A DNA stretch of 56,666 nucleotides from the NCBI GenBank assembly GCA_020050685.1, contig JAGVKG010000030.1:1-56666 (forward strand), in the 5' to 3' direction. Shown piece by piece: positions 36,395 through 45,297 of the stretch. The position numbers were made by a program, and so were the translations under genes. Under the pieces are notes generated by a model. The model saw nothing but the letters and a program-made list of their open reading frames with translations. It was not told the DNA's origin and did no database searches. How positions within the stretch are numbered: position 1 is the stretch's first letter; every line of letters starts with the position of its first letter. The DNA is from Candidatus Obscuribacterales bacterium. GTDB taxonomy: Bacteria; Cyanobacteriota; Vampirovibrionia; Obscuribacterales; Obscuribacteraceae.

Positions 36395-37427
36395 ACCGTT
36401 CACCTCAATCAGACCTTTATTGGCGCTCTTATTTTTGCTATCAATACAAGTAGCAATTGCCCAAACATCAAATACGGCCAGCCAAGTAGATCTGCTTTTC
36501 AAAGAGTCTTATGAGCTGATGAACAATCACCGATTCTTTGAGGCTAAGACACTCTTAGAAAAGGCATGTGCCCTTGATCCTCAATCAGCATCCGTTCATT
36601 ACAATTTGGCTGCTTGCTATGAAAAGTTAGGCAATACTGCCAAAGCAATTTCCGAGTATCTCAATGCCCTTGAGCGCAATCCTCACATGCCGCAGGCAAT
36701 GCTGAACTTAGCTGCCTGTTACCAAAACGAAGAAAACAATACGCTTGCCTTGTCTTACTATCAAAAGTTCTTGCAAGAAACTCCCAACGCCAAAGACAGG
36801 CCCTTCGTACAAGCCCTGATCGCAAGGCTGACAAAGGAAAAATTACCCAAGACTCCAATTTCCAGCCAAGGCGCAAGCTCAGATCAAGATTACTTCGAAA
36901 TAGTCACGAAAGGCACATCTCAAGCCCGTTGGCAAACTCACCCGATCAAGGTTTATATTTTTCAGACACTAGCCAATCAAAAACAATCGTCAGGCAACTA
37001 CGAAATAATTGTCGCTGCATTCAAAGAATGGTCAGATGCCACTAAGCTTTCCTTTTCATTTGTGCAAGACAAATCCAAAGCCGATATTACTTTTCATCTT
37101 ACTGATTCTCCTCTGAAAGACGCTGCCAATTTAGGAAAAGGAAGACCAGAAGAATTCAAAAGAGGGCTAACCGACATCACAATCAAAGGACGAACTATCA
37201 CGCACGGCACTATCACCATATCCAGCAAATCATTGAGCAATCAATCACTCGTAGCTGAGGATGAATTGAAAAAATCTTGTTTGCACGAAATTGGTCATGT
37301 TCTCGGGCTTTCAGGTCATTCACCGAATAATCATGATGTGCTGTTTGCCATTCCTGATTCACCAACCGTTTGGCCCGTACTTTCCAAGCGTGACAAAGCC
37401 ACTATCAACAGACTCTATGCAGATTAG
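36387..37427 (+). CDS. Secreted TPR protein with metzincin-type protease domain
   Basis: I take the ATG at 36387 (346 residues), since it begins a good signal peptide (cleavage after about AIAQ). An open frame from 36348 lies mostly in the previous gene. Residues 35-145 hold about three TPR units (VHYNLAACYEKLGNTAKAI and following). The C-terminal part has HEIGHVLGLSGHS, a metzincin zinc site of the matrixin-like kind with the third histidine displaced by one residue. The usual Met-turn DVMY appears as DVLF, so its methionine is missing. It is probably a periplasmic or exported zinc protease; target unknown. Confidence 0.8.
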   Translation: MNKPFTSIRPLLALLFLLSIQVAIAQTSNTASQVDLLFKESYELMNNHRFFEAKTLLEKACALDPQSASVHYNLAACYEKLGNTAKAISEYLNALERNPHMPQAMLNLAACYQNEENNTLALSYYQKFLQETPNAKDRPFVQALIARLTKEKLPKTPISSQGASSDQDYFEIVTKGTSQARWQTHPIKVYIFQTLANQKQSSGNYEIIVAAFKEWSDATKLSFSFVQDKSKADITFHLTDSPLKDAANLGKGRPEEFKRGLTDITIKGRTITHGTITISSKSLSNQSLVAEDELKKSCLHEIGHVLGLSGHSPNNHDVLFAIPDSPTVWPVLSKRDKATINRLYAD

Positions 37428-37554
37428 AATCTCATTCTGGCAAGCCCATTCAAGTAAACTCATTTCAGTCCTTTTCAAGCGCAAGATATAACTTTAATTG
37501 CCTTCCTTTCTCAGCTATATTTGTCCTGGCTGAAGAGCCCTAGATTTGCTGCCG

Positions 37555-38772
37555 ATGAAAAGACAAATTGTTCTTGCCTCAATGCTTCCCTTGATGGCTT
37601 CCTTGAATCTTTCGCTGCCCGAAGCGCAAGCATGGCCATTTCATAGGTCGCCCCCGCAGGACAATCTCCGTCATGTGCTTACGGTTGGCACAAATGATCA
37701 GGTTGCACATCCGGTTAATAATGCCGATGCTTTAGACACGGCAGTAGCAAGCAGTAACATCGTCAAGATCAATCAGGATTTCAGCGATGGCAAGACACCG
37801 CTTTTAAAAGGTCAAGTCACTTATGTGGTGCCTTCAGGCACGCCAATCAAATTAAAACTGGCCACTGTGCCAACTTCCGGCTTGCACTTATTTGACCGCG
37901 ACATGGACGGCAATCTGCCACCAGCCCAGCTTGGTCAAATAATTACAGCCAAAACCACAGAAGATATTTATGTCGCCAGCAATAAAGTCATTCCTGAAGG
38001 CACAGTCTTTGAAGGCAAGGTCAGTCATATTTATGAACCCAAACGTTTAGGTCGTCCTGGCGCACTGGCTCTTTCCTTCGATAAGTTCACCACGCCGGAC
38101 GGCAGATCATTTGCCTTCCATGCAGAGGCAGATAATGTTCGCGAATCAAATTGGAAATCAAAAGCCAAAGGTTTAGGTATGATTGCCGCACACGCAGCCG
38201 GTGGTGCCGCAGCTGGTGTTTTGGTGGCATATCAACTTTTCGGCATGGAGCAAACTGTCGCCATGAATGGATACAATATCGCCGGTGGTGCTGCCGGTGG
38301 AGCGTTGGCTGGAATTGCTTATGCCATGTTGCGTAAAGGTACTCGGGCCGTTTTAGAGCCCGGCGATGACTTGAATTTATCAATCGACATGGACATGATC
38401 ATGCCTGTTGCCAGCGCGCCCAAGCCACATCAAACTGATCCGCACTTAGAAGGCTTCATGCTGCAAATTCTTCAATCCAAAGTTGTAAAAGACGGATTAG
38501 ACGGACACATGCTGAGAGTTGACGCCATCATTACCAACGATTCTTCCAAGAGACTGAACTCGATTGATTTATTTCTCGAGGATGATAACGGCACACGTTT
38601 TCCAGTCGCTGCCGGATTGGATGACGTATCAGAATACCTTTTCCGCATTGATCCACATACGCGACAGGCCATTCGCATCAATTTCCAAATGGAATATCCA
38701 AAATTACGCCGCAAACTTGTCTGGTTGGATCATGAAAGCCGCAATGTTTTGATGAAAGAACGTTTGCCCTAA
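37555..38772 (+). CDS. Secreted TrbI/VirB10 C-terminal-like protein (paralogue A)
   Basis: A 405-residue protein starting MKRQIVLASMLPLMASL with a signal peptide ending near AQA. The centre has VPSGTPIKL, then ITAKTTEDIYVASNKVIPEG, then GRPGALALSFDKFTTPDGRS. This ordering (threshold value, default value, stable storage) resembles the beta-barrel domain of TrbI/VirB10 proteins. A glycine-zipper stretch (GGAAAGVLVAYQ and GGAAGGALAG) follows, and the last 120 residues form a further beta-rich domain. It is paralogous to the gene at 39371-40408. The VirB10 relation is by pattern and unproven. It follows the protease gene in the same direction. Confidence 0.7.
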   Translation: MKRQIVLASMLPLMASLNLSLPEAQAWPFHRSPPQDNLRHVLTVGTNDQVAHPVNNADALDTAVASSNIVKINQDFSDGKTPLLKGQVTYVVPSGTPIKLKLATVPTSGLHLFDRDMDGNLPPAQLGQIITAKTTEDIYVASNKVIPEGTVFEGKVSHIYEPKRLGRPGALALSFDKFTTPDGRSFAFHAEADNVRESNWKSKAKGLGMIAAHAAGGAAAGVLVAYQLFGMEQTVAMNGYNIAGGAAGGALAGIAYAMLRKGTRAVLEPGDDLNLSIDMDMIMPVASAPKPHQTDPHLEGFMLQILQSKVVKDGLDGHMLRVDAIITNDSSKRLNSIDLFLEDDNGTRFPVAAGLDDVSEYLFRIDPHTRQAIRINFQMEYPKLRRKLVWLDHESRNVLMKERLP

Positions 38773-38791
38773 GAAATTTCGCCCTAAAATC

Positions 38792-38819
38792 AAAAACCCC
38801 CCAATGAAGGGAGGCTTTT
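38792..38819. terminator. Terminator between convergent genes
   Basis: On the minus strand CCTCCC pairs with GGGGGG (one wobble) around a 6-nt loop, followed by TTTTTG. On the plus strand a shorter CTTTTG follows. It serves the two convergent genes ending at 38772 and 38848. Confidence 0.65.
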
Positions 38820-38847
38820 GACAGGAGGAAGGGCGGGGAAAAACTGT

Positions 38848-39084
38848 TTAAGCGGTTTGCAATTGAACGTCGTAAGTCAGACGTACAACATCGTATTCAA
38901 CGCGAATGGAAACTGTGCTTGAGGTTGAAAATTCGAGACGCACTCTACCTAATGTGCCTGTAGAGTATTCTTTCCAGTGAAGTGGTACCGAAACAATTAC
39001 GTTCTCTGGTCCCCATTCTTCAACATATGCTTTAAGAACTTGGCATAATCTTTCTTCGTCTTGTGGATCTCTAAATATACTCAT
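38848..39084 (-). CDS. Small hypothetical protein
   Basis: A 78-residue soluble protein, not recognised. It begins MSIFRDPQDEERLCQVLKAY and continues with a probable beta-sheet part (VRLEFSTSSTVSIRVEY). A GGGAGGAAG site lies 7 nt before the ATG, so translation is very likely. It is preceded by a 286-nt intergenic stretch full of inverted repeats. Confidence 0.7.
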   Translation of the reverse strand: MSIFRDPQDEERLCQVLKAYVEEWGPENVIVSVPLHWKEYSTGTLGRVRLEFSTSSTVSIRVEYDVVRLTYDVQLQTA

Positions 39085-39142
39085 TTGCGCTTCCTCCCGG
39101 ATATAGCCCGCTTTTGATGGGATAAGCTTACGAAAACGTGCA

Positions 39143-39373
39143 CCTCATGACAATTGGTGGTTTTCCCACCTCAGTGGGGGAAATACGAATTTGTCATGGG
39201 GGCTCATTCAGCAGGCAACGTGGAGCCCTATAAGAGGAATCCAGACGACAGATCAATGAGATCCAATAGATAGACATTTACGAGAGGTCCATAGCGGTGG
39301 TCTACGAAGAGATCTCAGAGAGATCCTTCGCTCGTGAGGCTCGCTCAGGATGAATGTGGCAAAGCCACATTCA
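39143..39373. repeat. Cluster of inverted repeats in an intergenic region
   Basis: Four separate inverted repeats lie between the two minus-strand genes. CCTCATGACAA (39143) pairs with TTGTCATGGGG (39191), enclosing CCCACC/GGTGGG-type arms. GGGCTC at 39200 pairs with GAGCCC at 39223. ATCCT/AGGAT arms near 39323 and 39347 flank a TCGCTC-rich core. TGAATGTGGC (39351) pairs perfectly with GCCACATTCA (39364), and this last hairpin includes the stop codon of the upstream gene. It may act as a terminator plus a decayed palindromic element, or as a structured RNA. Confidence 0.65.
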
Positions 39374-40408
39374 CATAGGCATGCGCAGGTCTTCGGCTAG
39401 CTCAATTTTGAGCTCATCGCCTGGACGCACATCAACCTTCTTACCTTTTTTAATTGCCAAAATCGCTACACCAACGGCAGCACCAACCGCAACCCCGATA
39501 GCCATGGCAGCACCTTGGCTGATTCCATCAGATGAGGTCGTGCCGGCAGTAGTCGTCGTGGTTGTGGTACTTGAGCCACCTGCCAAAAGACCAATTCCCA
39601 AACCAGCTGCTGTCGGCAAAGCAAATGTTGTCGTATCAATTGCCACGTCCTTGAGACCGCGGCGGGCGTGAACAACACCACCATGAGCGACCAGATTAGC
39701 CACAATTGGAATCTGTCTGTTATCTGGCGTGGTCACCGTGTCAAATTTGAGTGCCACTGAGCCTGACCGTCCCATATGTTTCGGCGGCTCAATGCGAGCA
39801 ATACGACCCTTGATTACGGAGCCGGCTGGCAATGCAGTATTACCATCAATCATCAAATCCTCAGCTGTACGAGCAGTAAACTCGTCGCCTTCCTGGGATG
39901 TATCGCTATCAACCGGTGTATCAATAATGATTGGAATCTTTGTACCGGAAGGAACTACGCGAATGTAGCCCTGCAAAACTTTGGCTGCAACCTGGGTCTT
40001 ATCCGGGACACCACCGCTTGCTTCTTGAGCAGAGTCCACTGCCTTGTCGGAAACCTTTTCGGGCTCGGTCTGCGCGGCATCTGCAGCACCTGCCTCTTTC
40101 ACGGTTTGGTCGGCATCAGCTGGCTTGGTTTCTTGTTGACTGAGGGGCGGAGCAACGGTCGAAGTAGATGTGGCTTGTCCTGGCTCGGCAAAATCATTAG
40201 CACTAAATTCGCCATTCTCTTGCCCGCCTGCCTCAGGGGCTGCTGACGCAGCGCCACCAGCTGAATCTGCCGGGCTGGCAGCAGGCTTTGTCTGCGGCAG
40301 CGGAGTGTAGAACTTAAAACGCAATTCTTGGTCACCATCAGCGGCGAAAGCATATTGAGCGCTAACAAAGGTAAGGCTCAGCAAGAATGAAAAAATGCGA
40401 CGTCTCAT
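39371..40408 (-). CDS. Secreted TrbI/VirB10 C-terminal-like protein (paralogue B)
   Basis: A 345-residue protein with a signal peptide (MRRRIFSFLLSLTFVSAQ, cleavage near AFA). Residues 30-145 are a Pro/Ala/Gln-rich linker. Then VVPSGTKIPIIIDTPVDSDT, FTARTAEDLMIDGNTALPAG, KHMGRSGSVALKFDTVTTPD and a glycine zipper (AIGVAVGAAVGVAIL) end in a VRPGDELKIELAEDLRMP block. It shares this order with the gene at 37555 but lacks its extra C-terminal domain. GGAG lies 7 nt before the ATG. Similarity to VirB10/TrbI is at the level of the SGTxI, default-value and VALKFD pattern only. Confidence 0.72.
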   Translation of the reverse strand: MRRRIFSFLLSLTFVSAQYAFAADGDQELRFKFYTPLPQTKPAASPADSAGGAASAAPEAGGQENGEFSANDFAEPGQATSTSTVAPPLSQQETKPADADQTVKEAGAADAAQTEPEKVSDKAVDSAQEASGGVPDKTQVAAKVLQGYIRVVPSGTKIPIIIDTPVDSDTSQEGDEFTARTAEDLMIDGNTALPAGSVIKGRIARIEPPKHMGRSGSVALKFDTVTTPDNRQIPIVANLVAHGGVVHARRGLKDVAIDTTTFALPTAAGLGIGLLAGGSSTTTTTTTAGTTSSDGISQGAAMAIGVAVGAAVGVAILAIKKGKKVDVRPGDELKIELAEDLRMPM

Positions 40409-40767
40409 TAAGGATCTCCACCCAGGTCTGTCCCGGTTATTTCAAACACTGCAGGTCCGGAAAAAGCTTAGCAAAGACCTAAAACATGCAGCAGTTGGCA
40501 AGTTTAACATGATGCCTATTGGCAAGCAAATTATCCATATTTAGCAAATAAGCATATCGAATTATCAAGTGGCATCTGGCATAGAGCTGATTTGGTAAAT
40601 GCCTGGCCCTGTCTAATCTGCATTTGGCTTAACAATCATGTAAACCTTTTCTAAGTAGTTGTTTCATTTTGAGAATTAGGAACTTTCATGAAACACAAAA
40701 CAAGATTAAACTAGAGATAGAAGTGTCCGAACAAATTGCTTCGAAGGAAGTCTGGAAGGAAAAGCCC
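40409..40767. other. Divergent upstream region
   Basis: About 360 nt between the starts of two divergent genes. It is AT-rich around 40500-40570. An in-frame TTG at 40669 could start the plus-strand gene earlier, but it has no ribosome-binding site. Otherwise I see nothing specific. Confidence 0.45.
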
Positions 40768-42339
40768 GTGATTGAATGTTCTATTTGTCATGTGTTGAAT
40801 GAAGATTCAGCACGCTTTTGTGCAGAATGCGGCCAAAGAATCGCTCTGGCGGCCCAAGATAGCGCAACGGAAGAGAATCTCCAGGCAGAAGCAAATGTTT
40901 TACCGGAACAGCCGGGCAGTCAAGATGTCCTGCCAGTACCTCCGCCTTCGTCAGTACTTGATTCACCAATGGCTCAGCCAGCCGCATCAGATGCGAATCA
41001 GCCGCCGGCAAATCAGCCTGCCTCACCCGAATTCAAACCAGCCCAAGAAATGCCACCACCTGCACCAACAATTGCCCATGAACCGACTCCTGGGCAAACA
41101 TTTGGACAATCGCCAGATCTCGCGCCCGAGCCGCAAGCACCACAACCATTTCCTTCTGCACCAAAGCCAACTCCACCAAAGCTGCATTCACCTCTTTTGC
41201 AAGGTGATGATATTTTGGAAGAAGACTTTGGTTTTGTAGATTATTCATCATTGCGAAAAGATCGCACACCATTTCCTCATCGCAGTCATATAGAACTGCC
41301 AGAATCAAAACCAGAGCCAGAAGTTCCTGGTACACCAAAAGATACGGGCAAACCGGGACTGCATTTGCGTTCGCCACTTTTAGGTGGTGGCGATGAGCCG
41401 GACTTTCCGCCACCACCAACGACGAAACCAAGTCGCCCTGGGCATTTGCGCTCACCACTTTTAGGTGGGGACTTCGAAGACGAAGATGAATACTTACCAG
41501 AAGATGAATCGACACCAAGCACCCCTGGTGCATTGCGTTCGCCTTTATTGCAAAGCAAATCACCAAGATCTGCTGCACCGCAACCGAGAGGAGAAAGTGA
41601 TTTTGGTAGTGCCAGTCCACCCATTTCTCCAGACAAAGCAAGAATTTTGAAAAAATTGGAGAAGTCGAAATATGGACAAGAAGAAACGACAAGTCCGCCA
41701 CAGCCGATTGCGCAACAGCCAATCGCGCCACCGCCAGAGGCCTTCCCGAACAGCACTATGGGCAGCCCAGCCGCCTCGATGCCACCTAATTTTGCTGCCA
41801 GTCCAATCTTGGAACCGAGCCAACCGCTCACGCCTCCACAGGCTTCTTTTGAGCCGCCAGTTCCACCACCGAACGCGGCTCAGCCATATTTGACTCAAAC
41901 TCCTACGTCGTTACCGGTTCAACAACCAACACCACCCACATCACCGCCACCCGCGCCATCATCGAGTTGGAATTTGGAACCAGCTAAATTCCCAGAGACA
42001 AGTGGATCTTTTGGGCGAACACCAGAGACACCACCAGAAGCGCCACGCTTACGTTCAAAGATGCTTTCCGGCGGCGATTACATGGAGCCTTCGGCTAATG
42101 AGCCGATCTCGCGGCGAGTCGGCACAAGCGACATTCCGAAAGAATCGGAAAATGCTGGAGCAATTCGCTTTTTCGTCATGCTCCTTTATGCATCAGTTCT
42201 AATGAAGCTTTGGCTGATGTTTGACTACATCAAAGCCGGATATGCAACGCCATCCTTTATTGCCGATCAAGTTGGTCAATTAGCTGTAATCTTTTTCCTG
42301 ATTTTTATTGGCTCGATTTACAGCAAACCATCATCTTGA
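40768..42339 (+). CDS. Zinc-ribbon, proline-rich membrane protein
   Basis: A 523-residue protein. I take the GTG at 40768, which has AAGGA 7-8 nt upstream and puts the zinc ribbon (CSIC and CAEC) at the N-terminus, as in the VirD4-like protein. About 400 residues of Pro/Ser/Gln-rich disordered sequence follow. They contain five copies of a short motif of the type LRSPLLGGDD (first near LHSPLLQGDD, later RLRSKMLSGGD). Two hydrophobic helices (the last about 60 residues) close the protein. No catalytic domain is seen. A membrane-anchored docking protein is a guess. Confidence 0.7.
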   Translation: MIECSICHVLNEDSARFCAECGQRIALAAQDSATEENLQAEANVLPEQPGSQDVLPVPPPSSVLDSPMAQPAASDANQPPANQPASPEFKPAQEMPPPAPTIAHEPTPGQTFGQSPDLAPEPQAPQPFPSAPKPTPPKLHSPLLQGDDILEEDFGFVDYSSLRKDRTPFPHRSHIELPESKPEPEVPGTPKDTGKPGLHLRSPLLGGGDEPDFPPPPTTKPSRPGHLRSPLLGGDFEDEDEYLPEDESTPSTPGALRSPLLQSKSPRSAAPQPRGESDFGSASPPISPDKARILKKLEKSKYGQEETTSPPQPIAQQPIAPPPEAFPNSTMGSPAASMPPNFAASPILEPSQPLTPPQASFEPPVPPPNAAQPYLTQTPTSLPVQQPTPPTSPPPAPSSSWNLEPAKFPETSGSFGRTPETPPEAPRLRSKMLSGGDYMEPSANEPISRRVGTSDIPKESENAGAIRFFVMLLYASVLMKLWLMFDYIKAGYATPSFIADQVGQLAVIFFLIFIGSIYSKPSS

Positions 42340-42539
42340 CATTTTTAAAAGGTAACTTGCAAAGGGGCGACAGCTATCATATAGTTTGTCTTTGAGTTTC
42401 GTTTTGTTTGTATTCCTTAGAAAGTCTTCTCTCAAGGGATCTTCTGATGTATAGTTGCACAAGATCCGGGTAACTATTCTCAAGAATTAAGTGTAAATTT
42501 TTCGGGCAATTTTTGGATCGAATTCAAGAACTAATCACA

Positions 42540-43769
42540 ATGATTTCCAAGCAAACCAAACAGAATAAAGTGGTGGCAACGAGAATGATTTCTTTGTTGT
42601 CGGTTACAGTTTTACTGGCGGCAAATTGTGGACCGGGAGCTTTAGCATTTGCCAAACGTCCTGCATTCCAAATGCCATCATTGGGCAAGCTGGATAACAG
42701 CACACCGGATGATTCATCTAACGGCAACACGTCAAACAATCAAAAGAAAATTGATCTTTCGCCAGTCACTCTTTCAACAGATCAGAAACCAGGCACTACA
42801 GGTGATGGCACTCCAACAGTGACAAATTCTGGTGAAACACTCCTTAAATCAACAGTTACGACTAATCAGTTTTTGCCTAAGATACAAGATGCAACACCAA
42901 CTCAAAATGCTGCCGAGTCGATAATAGAGCCTGGCAAAAGAGATGCTCTCAAGCAGGCACGACAAGTTAACGCTATGCCTTTGTCTCTGATGGAATCAGC
43001 AGACGAAACCGGTCAAAAAATTGATGCGGAAAATGGTGCGGAGAAAGTTCAACTTGCCGATCTCTGGGAATCCACTTTGGCAAAATCACCAGATATCCAG
43101 TTCGTTATTCAGAAGCTGGTCCCGACATCAGATCCGGGACATGCATCGGGCGTGATGATGCATATGCTTGGTACCGCGTTGTATAGCGCAATGGGAATCG
43201 GAACGATGATGGCGCCGGGAATGGGCACGTATGCCCTCAACTCTGCTGGTGCATCCATGATCATGAACGTCATGAACATGACCGATTCTAAGCGAGCCAA
43301 GAGAGCCAAAATTACCCAAGAAGAAGCAATCATGCTTTATAACATGGTGCGCGCAACTGCCGACCGCTTGACGGAAAGCTATCGCAACTACAAGAAACAA
43401 TTTAGTGCTTTGAATAGGGCGTATCTAGATAAGCAAGAATTACAGAAAATGGTGGCGGAAGGTCGTGCCGGACAAGATGCAGCCAAGCAATTAGAAATGG
43501 ACTACGTTCTACGCAAAGCCGATCGTGATATGGAAATGATTGGCTCAGACGTCAAACATTTCCGCCAGAGTCTGGTTGATTTGGCTGGCCCTGAAGCCGT
43601 TGTTAAATTGGACACTCAGATGGATGCCCAGCTTGCTCTCCAGAATGGTCAAGCTCCTAATCAGACGGATGGTCAACTGTTAGCCAGTCCGACCGAACAA
43701 ATTAATGCCACACCGGAAACGCCCAATCCGAAAACAGCATCGTCACTAAAACCAGACAAGCAAATGTAG
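42540..43769 (+). CDS. Secreted helical protein of unknown function
   Basis: About 409 residues from the ATG at 42540; a TTG at 42513 and an ATG at 42585 are alternatives, none with a good ribosome-binding site. A signal sequence (MISLLSVTVLLAANCGPGAL) is followed by a Thr/Ser-rich linker. Then comes a Met/Gly/Ala-rich hydrophobic patch (about 210-250, GIGTMMAPGMGTYALNSAG) and a long helical region (about 265-370) that looks like a coiled coil. The C-terminus is Gln/Pro-rich. No family recognised. Confidence 0.68.
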   Translation: MISKQTKQNKVVATRMISLLSVTVLLAANCGPGALAFAKRPAFQMPSLGKLDNSTPDDSSNGNTSNNQKKIDLSPVTLSTDQKPGTTGDGTPTVTNSGETLLKSTVTTNQFLPKIQDATPTQNAAESIIEPGKRDALKQARQVNAMPLSLMESADETGQKIDAENGAEKVQLADLWESTLAKSPDIQFVIQKLVPTSDPGHASGVMMHMLGTALYSAMGIGTMMAPGMGTYALNSAGASMIMNVMNMTDSKRAKRAKITQEEAIMLYNMVRATADRLTESYRNYKKQFSALNRAYLDKQELQKMVAEGRAGQDAAKQLEMDYVLRKADRDMEMIGSDVKHFRQSLVDLAGPEAVVKLDTQMDAQLALQNGQAPNQTDGQLLASPTEQINATPETPNPKTASSLKPDKQM

Positions 43770-43824
43770 ATTGAAAGGCAGATCAAGTTTTTTCTGATTT
43801 GTCGATCAATCGAATTCTCATCAA

Positions 43825-44784
43825 ATGAAACAAGACTCCCGACCAATAGTGATTGCTATCGTTGGTCCGACTGCTTCTGGCAAAACGGATCTTAGTTTAG
43901 CTATTGCCGACAAGCTCAATGCTGAGATTGTCGCTTGTGATTCACGTACAGTTTATCGTTACATGGACATTGGCACGGCCAAGCCAAGTGCGGATGAACA
44001 AAAGCGTGTACGCCACTTTATGCTCGACGTCGTCAATCCGGATCAAACTTATACTGTCTCCGATTACAAAAAAGATGCTGCAATTGCCATAGAGGATATT
44101 GTCTCTCGCAAGCACCTGCCAATTGTTTGTGGTGGCACGGGCTTTTATGCGCGTGCGCTCTTGCAAGGTATGAGCATGCCAGATGTCTCTCCCGATCAAG
44201 CATTACGTGAACAGTTTACTGATTTTGCCAATGTAAGAGGCAATTCGGCATTGCATGGAAAGCTGGAAGAAGTTGACCCCAAAACGGCAGCCAAAGTCAA
44301 CGTCAATGACAGATTTCGCATTATTCGTGCCCTGGAAGTCTTTCATATTGCCGGCAAACCAATGTCAGAACTAGTGGGACAAGAAGAGCCTCCCTATCGC
44401 ACAATTTGGGTAGGCGTTTGTCCCAATGATCGAAATATTCTTCGCCAGGCTATTGCTCAACGTATGGAAAAGCTGCTCGAGCAAGGTCTGATCAACGAAG
44501 TAGACACTCTCTTGAAAAAATATGGTGCCTGCCAAACACTAACCAATACGGTCAATTACAAAGAATTCCTCGCCTATCTTGCCGGAACAACCACTCTGGA
44601 ACAAGCAACTTACGACTGCATCATCGCCAGCTCACAATTGGCACGCCGCCAATTGATTTGGTATCGAGCCAATCGCGAGATCACCTGGTTTGCTAGCGAT
44701 GAGCTAGATAAAGCCGCATTGCAGAAAGCCGCATTGGAACACATTCAGAACACAATCGAAAGCCTCGATAAAACTCCGCGCTAA
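43825..44784 (+). CDS. miaA: tRNA dimethylallyltransferase
   Basis: Transfers a dimethylallyl group to A37 of tRNAs reading codons that start with U. It has 319 residues, the usual size. The P-loop is GPTASGKTDLSLAIA near residue 14. Further signatures are ACDSRTVYRYMDIGTAKPS, GGTGFYARALLQG and QLARRQLIWYR. It stands alone between two lineage-specific genes. Confidence 0.96.
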   Translation: MKQDSRPIVIAIVGPTASGKTDLSLAIADKLNAEIVACDSRTVYRYMDIGTAKPSADEQKRVRHFMLDVVNPDQTYTVSDYKKDAAIAIEDIVSRKHLPIVCGGTGFYARALLQGMSMPDVSPDQALREQFTDFANVRGNSALHGKLEEVDPKTAAKVNVNDRFRIIRALEVFHIAGKPMSELVGQEEPPYRTIWVGVCPNDRNILRQAIAQRMEKLLEQGLINEVDTLLKKYGACQTLTNTVNYKEFLAYLAGTTTLEQATYDCIIASSQLARRQLIWYRANREITWFASDELDKAALQKAALEHIQNTIESLDKTPR

Positions 44785-44891
44785 GAATTAGTCTCTGCTA
44801 AAACTACGTAGTAAGCCTGGACTTGAGGAAATAAAGAGGTATACTAATCCTGACTTATGGCACCACGAGTAACGTAGGCAGCCAAGGCGAG

Positions 44892-45224
44892 TTGGCGAGA
44901 ATTATAGTGAAGACTGAGGAAGTAGCCTTACCTTTTAGCAATGGAACGCTTTCAGCCCGCATGTGGAAGTCCGGCAGCCGCATTGTTGTCGGTGTACCAG
45001 AACTTGGTTTGCACTGCTACGGCAAGTCCAAATCGGAAGTTGTATTTCGCTTGTTCACGAGCTTGATCAAATACTATCGTCAACTATCGCAATTTCCCGA
45101 CAGACTGACGGATCGTGGACTAGAGCACCTGGCACTCTTGCGTATTTGGATCAAGGGTATTGAGGCAAGACTGACTGAACCAAAGGTCCAAGCACCTGGT
45201 CAGGTCGTTTATCTGGACGTCTAA
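44892..45224 (+). CDS. Hypothetical protein
   Basis: A protein of 110 residues from a TTG start with AAGGCGAG just upstream; a GTG at 44907 is an alternative start. The first half looks like a small beta-rich domain (SARMWKSGSRIVVGVPELGL), the second half like helices (VVFRLFTSLIKYYRQL). It vaguely resembles HicB-type antitoxin folds, but no toxin gene is next to it, so I do not claim that. Confidence 0.55.
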   Translation: MARIIVKTEEVALPFSNGTLSARMWKSGSRIVVGVPELGLHCYGKSKSEVVFRLFTSLIKYYRQLSQFPDRLTDRGLEHLALLRIWIKGIEARLTEPKVQAPGQVVYLDV

Positions 45225-45297
45225 GCTCAGCTCATTGCCAACCTAAAATTTTTGCCAAAAATTTGAACTATTTACCACCCTCAAACGTCTTATATAT

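Noticed and set aside
41033-41831. Long minus-strand ORFs opposite the zinc-ribbon proline-rich gene
   Set aside because: Arise from Pro/Ser codons read in reverse; the plus frame has the zinc ribbon, repeated SPLL motifs and TM helices.
44892-45224. HicB-type antitoxin
   Set aside because: Only a loose resemblance; no adjacent HicA or other toxin gene and no clear DNA-binding domain.
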